From: Climacium dendroides
Lineage: Eukaryota; Streptophyta; Bryopsida; Hypnales; Climaciaceae
Length of the DNA: 64,000 nt
Assembly (NCBI GenBank): GCA_950106755.1
Contig: CATNNA010000033.1
Coordinates: 348,501-412,500, forward strand
Reading direction: 5' to 3'
This document shows, piece by piece, positions 1 through 6,532 of the stretch. A program made the translations under genes and the position numbers. Each line of letters begins with the position of its first letter. Positions within the stretch are counted from its first letter, which is position 1. The notes beneath the pieces were generated by a model. The model was not told where the DNA came from, did not search any database, and saw nothing but the letters and a program-made list of their open reading frames with translations.

Positions 1-22
1 AGTAGTTTGATCAACCCCTAAA

Positions 23-940
23 GGACGAACTGAAGGTGCCTTTCTTGGCAACATAGATTTTTTGGGCAGGTACGTGTGACTGGAGATTTCATTATTTTTC
101 TTAGAAATTTTCACACAGCATGCGGACGAGGAGTATCTTCAAGCCCCCCGATTTTCATAACTTCCGACCTCGTGATTAAAGAGTCGTTGCACGATATGTT
201 GTTTTCTTTCCTCAACTCGGGCCGTTTGGGTAGGCCTGGGAAAAACCCTTCTCTTAGAAATTAAAATTTGAAATTAGTTCTTTGGATTTATATAGGTGAG
301 AAAAAGCTTTGAAATCGATCCATTTTGATTAGTGAGACAAGGGTTACGAGGGTTTACTAGGGTTTTAGGGTTTTAGGAATTCACTACTCCAAAATAAACT
401 TTGAAGTTCATCATGCAACTCAATTTTCAATATTTTGGTAGGGGAAAAAAAAAAAGAAAAGAAAAAGAGCATTGGCTGTAGATTGCATATCACAACATAG
501 GGGATTGACATTTATCAATTCAAAAAATAAATTATTAACGATTTAGTATTTCGAACCACTTGCTACTTCTTTCTACTTCCTATTTTTTCCCACAACGTTG
601 TGCAATTTCAAATGGTTTGAAAATCTCCAAGCATGTAGCCAACTGGACTTGAAACACGAATCCAAAGAAGCACCACCAATTCGGTCATTTTTCCATGAAA
701 ATATGAGCTTGTCAAGAGAAACCGCCCTGTTTTTCGCAGAGTTACAATAATGATTTTTTGGTCAATTCGAACGCCAATACCTTGCAACCTACACGGCGGA
801 ATTCTTTGGAATTTTTTCCACATCTCCTTGAACAAGCTTATTACAAGATCCTACGGTTACGTGGTTCCAAAAGGGTGTTCTTTTTCAAAATTTGGTACAT
901 GTTCTAGAAATGGCAATTTTGGAGCGTTTTTGATGAAAAT
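23..940. other. AT-rich stretch without recognisable gene
   Basis: Short frames only, none resembling a known protein. Contents are one reverse telomere motif just upstream (16-22), a degenerate telomere cluster at about 345-377, the poly-A tract at 445-465 and otherwise unstructured AT-rich sequence. The same holds at this phase of every unit. Confidence 0.6.
445..465 (+). repeat. Poly-A tract with variable interruptions
   Basis: Unit 1 has A11, G, A4, G, A5. Units 3, 4 and 8 are the same. Units 2, 5, 7, 9 and 10 have A16, G, A5. Unit 6 has A11, G, A10. Lengths match, so the differences are substitutions at 456 and 461 and not slippage. Confidence 0.85.
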
Positions 941-1018
941 GTAGCTTGGTCCTTTGGGGGTTAATAATAGATCTCAACTTTCCTAACATGGCGATGGAGA
1001 GTTTGGAACCGTTTTGGG

Positions 1019-1189
1019 TTTAGGGGTCTCAAGGGTTTTGGGGTTTCCACGAGTGTTCCAGGGGGTCACAAGGGAGGGGGGGGGGGGGGGGTCCATGCGG
1101 GTTCCAGAGGGGTTGAGGGCTTTTCGCGAGGGTTCCAGGGTTTTTTTAGGGGTTCCACGAGGGTTCCGGGGGGGTTGAGGCCCCCCCCC
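1019..1189 (+). repeat. G-rich degenerate GGGTTCC repeats with G16/G17 run
   Basis: The stretch is made of short imperfect repeats around GGGTTCCA and GGGTTT, with a pure G run at 1076-1091. Run length varies between copies: 16 in units 1, 4, 7, 8 and 10, and 17 in units 2, 3, 5, 6 and 9. This one-base change flips which open frames appear here, so no protein is called. The strand asymmetry makes quadruplex or R-loop formation plausible. Confidence 0.85.
1168..1187. other. Perfect G7/C7 hairpin
   Basis: Seven G (1168-1174), a six-base TTGAGG spacer and at least seven C (1181-1189 are all C) form an all-GC stem-loop. It follows a T7 run at 1141-1147. It is present in every unit. The function is unknown, but it would be a strong block to polymerases. 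Confidence 0.7.
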
Positions 1190-1660
1190 TCTTGTCAACT
1201 ATTGGGGTTCCAACGGCACAAAATTTGCCTCTAGGAGTGGGACCGTTTCGTTGTAAGACATAGCCACTTTGGCTTCAGCGGTCGGGGGTGTTTGACTTTG
1301 CAATTGCAGAACGAATGTGAGGAATTGGAGATTCAACATGACATTTTGGGTTCACTTCTTGTGGAGACTCTAACTCCGAAAATGTCTTCGTTTTCGAAAC
1401 ATAAAATTTGGCTTCGAATTCGGACCCTGCATGGAGGGTTCAGGAGATGCTCGACTTTGACGCGCTTGTCGTTGTTCCGGGTTTAGGGTAGACGAAGAGA
1501 TTGTGGAGCTCGAATGAGTTGGGTCCATTTCCAAGCCCCAAGTATACATGTGTGTGCGCTTTCGGCGGTGCAGTGGTTTAGGGTGAGGTCGGTAATTTGC
1601 AATTGTTCGTGCTTGTGACATTGGAGTGGAGGACTTTTGTAGTTAGTAAGGGTTCCTTAT

Positions 1661-1694
1661 GGGTCAAACCACACTCCAAGGTACCATTGGGATT
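1661..1694 (-). repeat. Degenerate internal repeat, copy a
   Basis: The reverse complement of 1661-1686 matches 2552-2577 at 23 of 26 bases. The segment 1678-1694 is identical over 17 bases to 4492-4508. With copies b and c it forms a small family inside each unit. Confidence 0.65.
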
Positions 1695-2273
1695 GCTTTC
1701 GTAGGGCAGGGTTCGAGTCGTTTCTTCCACTTTTGGAAGCCCTTCGTTTCTTTGGCGGTGCCATTGTTTTTTGGAATTGGTGGGTGAATAGGATAGCCAT
1801 GCATTCCTTGGTTGAGGAGAAGAACAAATTTCACAAGAGAGATCCTTCCACAGGCAAAAATCCCCAACGATGAGGCTACCTTTGGTGGTTTTATCATGAT
1901 AAAGCATTCTAGATAGATATTTGGGTCAAAGCTTTTTTAACTTCTAAAACATAAGACTATGAAGGAGAATTTTTTGAGATTACATTTCGGACTCAAAATA
2001 GTATAATTTTTGAATGAATTTCTTGATTTAGGACAAATTCTTGTTTTATTCTTTAAACGAAATGATACATTCAATTTCAAAAGTAGGGGCTAGAGGGCCC
2101 TAGATGTAGACAATATATGGACTTTTTGTTTTATCAGAGTCACTGTTTGGATTAGTATTAATACCGAAAAGGACGTTCCCATGTTTTGACCTCTGAATAT
2201 TATAGAGAGTGGAAAAATATTCAAATGGTGGAAAAAGATTCTTTTTCTACTTCATCATATGGATATAGGTACC

Positions 2274-2460
2274 CATGTTTTTTTCGGATTCAATCACATT
2301 GTTATTCATTAGAAATGAGACCCCTTTTTCTACCATTGAAAGTCCTGACCCCTTGACATTTGGAATTCGGTTGGCACTTTCGTATAGAAGTCTTGATTTA
2401 TCTATGAATAAGAAAATTTTAGCTTGAACGCGCATCGGAGTACTAGAGGAAAAGGACGAA
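2274..2460 (+). repeat. Internal diverged duplication, AT-shifted copy
   Basis: This segment aligns along its length with 3662-3870. Shared landmarks in order are CATGTTTTTTT, GGAT-CAAT, ATTATTCATT or GTTATTCATT, GACCCC/GCCCC, TCTACCA, CCTGAC, GGGCTTGAACG or AGCTTGAACG, CGGAG-AC-AG and AAGGAC. Most differences place T or A here where the other copy has C or G. Confidence 0.7.
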
Positions 2461-2551
2461 GGTGACTAATTTGAATAGATTAGCCACAAATTTAAAAACA
2501 ATAGCTTGGAAGAAGTTACCTTGGGTATTTCAATGGGTCTGACTTGTTTTG

Positions 2552-2577
2552 TGGTACATTGGAGTGTGATTTGACTC
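2552..2577 (+). repeat. Degenerate internal repeat, copy b (inverted to a)
   Basis: It is inverted relative to copy a, with 3 mismatches in 26 and 865 bp between them. The inverted pair could fold in a transcript. Confidence 0.65.
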
Positions 2578-2761
2578 GAATGGATGCTCATATAGGAAAC
2601 AACCCCAAACTCCATATTGGTATCCTCTATGTCGTACTGCACGGACCACATCTAGAGGGTCATGTTTTGAATTCAGTCAAGATGACTATGGTTTGCAAGT
2701 TTTACCCCGGGTTTTCGAAACTCATGTCCCCGGTTCCCGTTGCTGTAGGAGATAGTGGGGC

Positions 2762-3043
2762 ATGGCTTACCCAAACATTGACATCCGAAAGTTTCTGACG
2801 AACAAGTGCGAGGCATCGACAGAAGCCATCGAAAAGAAATGCTCCGATTCTCTGCTCTTGAACATTCTCGCAGAAGGTCCGTACGGAGACATTGCCCCGG
2901 AAGCTAAAGGGGGCACAGTGAAGGCGCACGGGGGGGTGTTGGCCATGACATCGGTAGCCTTGGGAGAAATGTTCCGGCAGGGGACCGAAGGAGTTGCATC
3001 TTTCCTCCGTTGTGAGTTGGTCCGAGCTGCCTTGGGGTTTTAG
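2762..3043 (+). pseudogene. BTB/POZ-like domain fragment (93 codons)
   Basis: The frame starts at an ATG in good context (GGGC-ATG-G), nine bases after an in-frame TAG, and ends at TAG 3041-3043. Residues about 38-73 read like the first half of a BTB/POZ domain: Leu-rich start, a GD pair, then VKAHGGVLAMTSVALGEMF. This matches the family pattern of an AH pair, LA, S and MF seen when BTB domains fold into dimerisation or Cullin3-adaptor modules. The second half of the domain is missing. The reading runs straight into telomere-like TTTTAGGG sequence, which supplies the stop. A GTGAGT at 3011-3016 could be a splice donor, so a first exon is an alternative. Identical copies lie at 9295, 15828, 22360, 28299, 34832, 41364, 47896, 54429 and 60961 (starts). 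The resemblance was judged by eye. Confidence 0.3.
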
Positions 3044-3431
3044 GGTTCGGGGTTGTGGGGCCATTGAGGGTTTAGGGTGGGAGGGATTTTCAGGGTTTAG
3101 GGTGGAAGGGTTTTTTAGGGTTCGGGTTTAGGGTTTAGGGTGTATGGCCGATTTGGGGGGGGGGGGGTCTTAGGGTTTTAGGGTTCGTGGGGTTTTGGGT
3201 GTTTTGTTTTTTTCGTTTTTTGGGGGGTTTAGGGTTTAGGGTTCAAGGGACTTGTGACAGGGCATCGCAAATGGATACTTGGGTCCCGGTTCTTCTATCA
3301 TCCTGCGTTTAGGACGCGGAACCATTGAGGATTAGGGTTTGAGTGACCGAATTCCAGATCCAAGGTAGTAGGAGGGTTTAGGGTGCATTGGTAGATCCTT
3401 GACGATCGGTTTAAGGGTTTAGGGTTTAGGG
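3038..3431 (+). repeat. Degenerate interstitial telomere-like block
   Basis: Within 394 bp I count 12 exact TTTAGGG motifs (3039, 3071, 3096, 3114, 3127, 3134, 3177, 3228, 3235, 3377, 3418 and 3425) among variants such as TTCGGG and TTTTAGGG. Adjacent pairs occur at 3127/3134, 3228/3235 and 3418/3425. All are in the same orientation as the terminal telomere. Further single motifs lie at 364, 1019, 1482, 1577, 3557, 5786 and 5864. I noticed only one in reverse orientation, at 16-22. The block is repeated in every unit and probably descends from telomeric DNA captured when the unit formed. Confidence 0.85.
3155..3167 (+). repeat. G13 homopolymer
   Basis: A run of 13 G lies inside the telomere-like block. 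Unit 4 has 14 (22753-22766) and all other copies have 13. Together with neighbouring GGG motifs it has G-quadruplex potential on the telomeric G-rich strand. Confidence 0.9.
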
Positions 3432-3661
3432 TACTGTCACGGAAATAGCGTTTCGTGGGGCCCTTGATGTGAATATTGAATACCCTTTTCGGTCCACCCG
3501 AATCATCGCTCGGGCTGATTTGAATCCGATCGACAAGGACGCTGACGAATTCAGGGTTTAGGGTATCGTAGGAAACGGGGAAGGGACCGAATGGTTGCCA
3601 GAGAGTCCTTGCTTCCCTATCCCGCCCCGCCTCCCCTTACGGTCCTAGGAATGTACGCACG

Positions 3662-3870
3662 CATGTTTTTTTTTGGATCCAATGACGTCATTATTCATTC
3701 ATTTGGAGATTAGGCCCCTCCTCTACCACTGGGAAGCCTGACAGGCTGCCATGTGACCCCAAGTTGGGATTTAGGTGCAGAAGGGTTTTGATCTTGGAAG
3801 ATACGAAGAGGAAAACAAGATCGGGCTTGAACGGGTCTCGGAGCACGAGTAGAGAAGGACCGGAACGACC
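3662..3870 (+). repeat. Internal diverged duplication, GC-richer copy
   Basis: Partner of 2274-2460, in direct orientation about 1.4 kb apart. It is slightly longer and retains C/G at many positions where the partner has T/A. It contains the palindrome at 3681-3692. The pair predates array amplification because every unit carries both. Confidence 0.7.
3681..3692. promoter_or_regulatory. Palindrome AATGACGTCATT (bZIP/CRE-type site)
   Basis: A perfect 12-bp palindrome whose TGACGTCA core is the classical site for bZIP factors of the CREB/ATF and plant TGA types. There is no recognised promoter beside it, so a role is inference. The core is destroyed in the AT-shifted partner copy. Confidence 0.3.
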
Positions 3871-4005
3871 GAATGGGTTGAGGGTTTCAAAAGAGAGCCA
3901 CTGTACAGAAGTTGCGCCGTAGATCTATTTCGGGCAAAAGGGCCTCCGGTCGCGGTCATCGATGGTTTCTTGCCTTTTTCGCTAGCTCAGGGGACTGCGC
4001 CCCGA

Positions 4006-4079
4006 CGACGGCCCAAGGATCGAACCCTCGTCGCCGGACACCGGATCCTGAGACAGTTAACCGTGGGCGCCACCGAGGC
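4006..4079 (-). pseudogene. tRNA-like sequence (possible SINE head or decayed tRNA)
   Basis: Read on the minus strand there is a box-A-like TGGCGC-CAC-GGTTAA (from 4072), a possible anticodon arm with four of five pairs and a 7-base loop (4050-4034), and a box B GGGTTCGATCC (4027-4017). The A-to-B spacing of about 46 bases is right for a tRNA. The acceptor stem does not pair, the T stem is weak and the base before the presumed anticodon is C where U is universal, so it cannot be a working tRNA. A tRNA-derived SINE head or Pol III promoter relic is possible; so is chance. Confidence 0.3.
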
Positions 4080-4208
4080 CCGACGGCCGGAGGCGTCCGT
4101 CCCACGGGTGCGATGGTATTAGTACGGCTTGGACTCCCACAGAGCCCGCGATGTGCTCCCGTTGAATTGGTGCTCTGGGCGTCGATCCGGGACCGCGGCT
4201 GCTTCCGT

Positions 4209-4231
4209 ACACACACCCACACCCACACCCC
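4209..4231 (+). repeat. CA-rich simple repeat
   Basis: A short ACACACACCC-ACACCC stretch, imperfect and of the same length in every unit I compared. Confidence 0.6.
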
Positions 4232-4469
4232 TTCCATATACGTGGTGGTCATCGGCACGAGAACAGCTTGGAGGACGCCTTTTGTTCGAAGGGTATCGAA
4301 TTCAAAAGGACCGAACAACCAGCCAACTAGGGAAGACGAGACGAAAAGAAGAATGAAACGTAGGAAAAATTGCATTGCACTATATGTTTTAGAAAAACAA
4401 CAACTGGCAATCCATAGGGAGGATTGAAACCCCCATCCGTGGTTTGTAAAACTGCATAGGAGAAGTTCC

Positions 4470-4508
4470 CTCCCGCGTTGAGCCCCATCGAAAGGTACCA
4501 TTGGGATT
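4470..4508 (-). repeat. Degenerate internal repeat, copy c
   Basis: The 17-base core at 4492-4508 is exact with copy a. Weaker similarity extends on both sides (GTTCC before the core, and a GAAG-GCTTCC-like stretch after it). Same orientation as copy a. Confidence 0.6.
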
Positions 4509-4617
4509 CCTGTCCTCGTCCCACCTGGTCCCTATCCAAACCAAAGACAGTGGAAGGCGCTTCCCAGCCTCCTGCGTACCCAAGACTCAGGACCTGGTCG
4601 TTTCGCGACGGCTACCC

Positions 4618-4650
4618 AACCCATTGAACCCATTGAACCCAACCCGACCC
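4618..4650 (+). repeat. AACCCATTG short tandem repeat
   Basis: Two exact AACCCATTG copies are followed by AACCC, AACCC and GACCC. The motif has a C-rich, telomere-complement flavour on the plus strand, opposite to the TTTAGGG motifs elsewhere in the unit. Confidence 0.6.
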
Positions 4651-4654
4651 AATA

Positions 4655-4662
4655 GCACGTGC
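4655..4662. promoter_or_regulatory. G-box palindrome GCACGTGC
   Basis: Its CACGTG core binds bHLH and plant bZIP factors. It lies 23 bp beyond the stop codon of the minus-strand microprotein frame, so it is not obviously its promoter. A second CACGTG is at 6322-6327. Confidence 0.2.
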
Positions 4663-4684
4663 ATACGCTCGACGACGATCTGCA

Positions 4685-4945
4685 TCAACCCCTGCGCACT
4701 TGCGACGCGACACCGTCCCCCGTGGCGCGCCGTCGGGGAGCCCTGGCCCCGAGCGGCCCCCTGGGCTCCTCCGTCCGGGGAGCCGCATGGGCGGGCCTCC
4801 GATGGCGGTCGATGATGGCGCGGCCGACGTTGAGGAGTAGGAATGCGGCGGCAGCGATGGCGAGGACGGCGAAGACGGTGGTGTTCCCCAACAACGTCAC
4901 GACGGAGGGCAGGGACTCCGGACCGTGGCCCCTCGGACCCGGCAT
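4685..4945 (-). CDS. Candidate 86-aa single-pass membrane microprotein
   Basis: I do not recognise a family. From the ATG at 4945-4943 (in context GCC-ATG) the frame gives 86 residues ending in TGA at 4687-4685. A short Gly/Pro-rich N-terminus is followed by a strongly hydrophobic stretch (about residues 24-40, including AIAAAAFLLL), then a basic flank (DRHRR, residues 46-50) and a Pro/Arg-rich tail. This is the layout of a one-helix membrane protein with a cytosolic basic side. Codons look used: by my count 73 of 86 end in G or C, with runs of NNC across the helix. The frame is open upstream to an ATG at 5062, but that extension looks non-coding. Identical copies are at 11218-11478, 17751-18011, 24284-24544, 30222-30482, 36755-37015, 43287-43547, 49819-50079, 56352-56612 and 62884-63144. 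It could also be an exon of a spliced gene or a chance frame in GC-rich DNA. Confidence 0.35.
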   Translation of the reverse strand: MPGPRGHGPESLPSVVTLLGNTTVFAVLAIAAAAFLLLNVGRAIIDRHRRPAHAAPRTEEPRGPLGARAPRRRATGDGVASQVRRG

Positions 4946-5281
4946 GGCGATCAATCCCGACGCCCAATCCCCGTGCAGGCACCGCCAATGCGGGACGGAT
5001 CTCTCGTGCGGTCCTCCCGTGTCGATCGACCGCAGGGACCACGAACGGACTCCCGACCGCACTGCGGACTCGAGCCTTCCCTGGCGTTTAGGTTGTGCGA
5101 GTGCGCGGATGGAGCCACCGCGCTGGCCATGCCCCCCCCTCCCCCCCGGATGGGAGAGGGTTCAGGGTTATCGATGCGGCGATGGCACGGGCGCGCGGCC
5201 GTCATGGGCTGCGTGATTCGAGGATGCGCAGGAGGAGCCTTCTCTTCAACATTGCCTCTTGACGGCGTCCGGTGGTCCCGC

Positions 5282-5562
5282 GGAGTAGCTTCGCAGGGAA
5301 GCTTCTTCCCGTAGTAGCTTCGCACGTTATTTTACTTCTTCCTGTGGTAGCTCCTCCCCGTAGTAGCTGCGCGCATTTACTTCTTCCTGTGGTAGCTTCG
5401 CGCAGAAGCTTCGTCCTGTGGTGGCTTCGAGCGGAAGCTTCTTCCCGTGGTAGCTTCGAGCAGAAGCCTCTTCCCGTGGTGGCTTCGAGCGGAAGCTTCT
5501 TCCTGTGGTAGCTTCGAGCGGAAGCCTCTTCCTGTGGTAGCTTCGAGCGGAAGCCTCTTCCC
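5282..5562 (+). repeat. 29-bp minisatellite, about 9-10 copies
   Basis: The motif GTGGTAGCTTCGAGCGGAAG plus CCTCTTCCT recurs every 29 bp, with phase marks at 5282, 5311, 5360, 5389, 5418, 5447, 5476, 5505 and 5534. The rhythm is disturbed once between 5311 and 5360. Copies drift toward the left end. A 29-bp period is not a multiple of three and the motif lacks stops, which explains the long repetitive frames on both strands. Other copies start at 11815, 18348, 30819, 37352, 43884, 50416, 56949 and 63481. Unit 4 keeps only the first part (24881-24983). Confidence 0.92.
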
Positions 5563-5575
5563 GCGGTGCAAGGAA

Positions 5576-5601
5576 CCTCCCTCCCTCCCTCCCTCCCTCC
5601 C
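5576..5601 (+). repeat. (TCCC)n microsatellite
   Basis: About six TCCC units directly follow the minisatellite. The length is the same in the copies I compared. It is absent from unit 4. Confidence 0.9.
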
Positions 5602-5602
5602 A

Positions 5603-6532
5603 TCCACCCGTTTCTTGTATTATTTTTGGATGGTCCCTCCAATCTTGCGGTGCACCGAAAAGGAAGGAGCATGGAACACGCGTTTCTCTTCCTTTCCTGA
5701 CGTGTTTTTCGAAGTACCAATGTCTTTTGTCTTTCTACTATTCTACGTAGCCAGTACGTCTCACGCTCGAATCGGTGTGCGACGGTTTAGGGTCGGAGTG
5801 AGTTGAGCGGGTGTGATTTGGAGCCCCTGCCTTTGTTGGGGTTGGATGGAAGTGGAGTTGTGGTTTAGGGTGCGTTTCGGAAAGCCTGTTCCATAGCCAC
5901 CTCCTCCTATTGGCATTCCGGTTTTACTTTGTGAAGAAGATGAATTCCTCATCGCTTCCTGAAATCATGGAGCGTTTCTCCCCTGTTGTCGTTTTCCCCG
6001 GTTATGGGGAAACGAACGAACCCCCGACCGTCCCCCCTTGGGTTCCGGGCCAAGCATGTTGTTCCTCTTGTCGTCTTCCTCACTACTTCCCCGCCGACTG
6101 ATTCGGCTCCTCGAATGAGCCCAGTGCCAGTTTCCATTTTATTATCCTTGACCAACTAACTTCTATTGCCGCCTCGGTCTTCCCACCTTCCGCAATCGCA
6201 TTGAAAGGGTCTCAGGAAAAAATAAAAAGTCGTACACTTTGACTTCTTTTAGGGGTATGTGCCAGTCGATTGGGTAGAGCGAAGTACCCTCTCTACGTTT
6301 TTGCATTATGCCATCCAAACCCACGTGCATCGCAAGGTTTAATTAACTCTCGAAAGTACTTCAAAAAGACGGTGAACAATAAAGTGCGCCGCCTGCAGCA
6401 ATTCATAACTCCCGTGTAATACTACTCTGGCACGTACGAATGCTTTTGTTCCCTGGATTGTAGTATACTTTATGTGGGAGCGCGCTTGCTTTGTGATTTT
6501 TGAAGTACTAGCAATCATCTATGGGAGGTGAA
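5603..6532. other. Unassigned distal part of the unit
   Basis: Only short frames, none recognised. TTTAGGG motifs occur at 5786 and 5864 and a G-box CACGTG at 6322-6327. The 6251 A/G variant lies here. Most of this part is missing from the terminal unit. Confidence 0.55.

Larger units (their letters stand above)
1190..2540. other. Unassigned stretch, mixed then AT-rich
   Basis: The longest open frame is 109 codons on the minus strand (1578-1907). It matches nothing I recognise, and its C-terminal half is made from a degenerate internal repeat. TTTAGGG motifs occur at 1482 and 1577. From about 1900 the sequence is strongly AT-rich and contains only short frames and the first copy of the diverged duplication (2274-2460). 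Confidence 0.55.
4650..5270. other. GC-rich, CpG-dense segment
   Basis: This is visibly the most GC- and CpG-rich part of the unit. It contains the microprotein frame (minus strand) and a C8-T-C7 tract at 5132-5147. In the terminal unit it corresponds to 62849-63469 and ends about 350 bp from the telomere. CpG-dense DNA at that place could act as a promoter for telomere-directed transcription, but nothing in the sequence proves it. Confidence 0.5.
1..6532 (+). repeat. Array unit 1 (6532 bp)
   Basis: Full-length unit, used here as the coordinate reference. Diagnostic states are T at 231, G at 456 inside the poly-A tract, a G16 run at 1076-1091, A at 4005 and A at 6251. It has a private A at 969 where every other copy has G. 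The left boundary is only the window edge and not a biological junction. Confidence 0.97.

Noticed and set aside
983..1198. 71-codon minus-strand frame (alternating with a 73-codon plus-strand frame in other units)
   Set aside because: Presence depends on whether the G run is 16 or 17 long. The protein is low-complexity Pro/Gly sequence from G-rich repeats.
1702..1714. Plus-strand box B (GGGTTCGAGTCG) as part of a tRNA gene
   Set aside because: There is no box A at the required distance upstream and no foldable arms.
3912..4427. 171-codon plus-strand frame rich in Arg with a (Thr-His)n stretch
   Set aside because: The His/Thr stretch is the CA-rich repeat. There is no recognisable domain and the composition follows local GC content.
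3956..4501. 181-codon minus-strand frame
   Set aside because: It resembles no family, crosses the tRNA-like element, the CA-rich repeat and part of an internal degenerate repeat, and overlaps an equally long plus-strand frame (3912-4427).
4659..5216. 185-codon plus-strand frame
   Set aside because: It lies opposite the microprotein frame in GC-rich DNA where stops are rare. It lacks domain-like features.
5282..5562. CRISPR-like array of 29-bp direct repeats
   Set aside because: The repeats are contiguous with no unique spacers, they drift gradually, and the setting is a eukaryotic chromosome end. It is a minisatellite.
5202..5720. 172-codon minus-strand frame with repeated RS-KLP, EEASARS and ATTGR motifs
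   Set aside because: It is the stop-free translation of the 29-bp minisatellite and TCCC run. The motifs appear in rotating frames because 29 is not a multiple of three.
6250..6290. tRNA D-arm-like stretch (CCAGTCGATTGGGTAGAGC)
   Set aside because: There is no box B about 45 bases downstream and no cloverleaf.
1..6532. Ribosomal DNA unit (suggested by tandem unit length)
   Set aside because: No conserved small- or large-subunit rRNA core or 5S sequence is visible in any unit.
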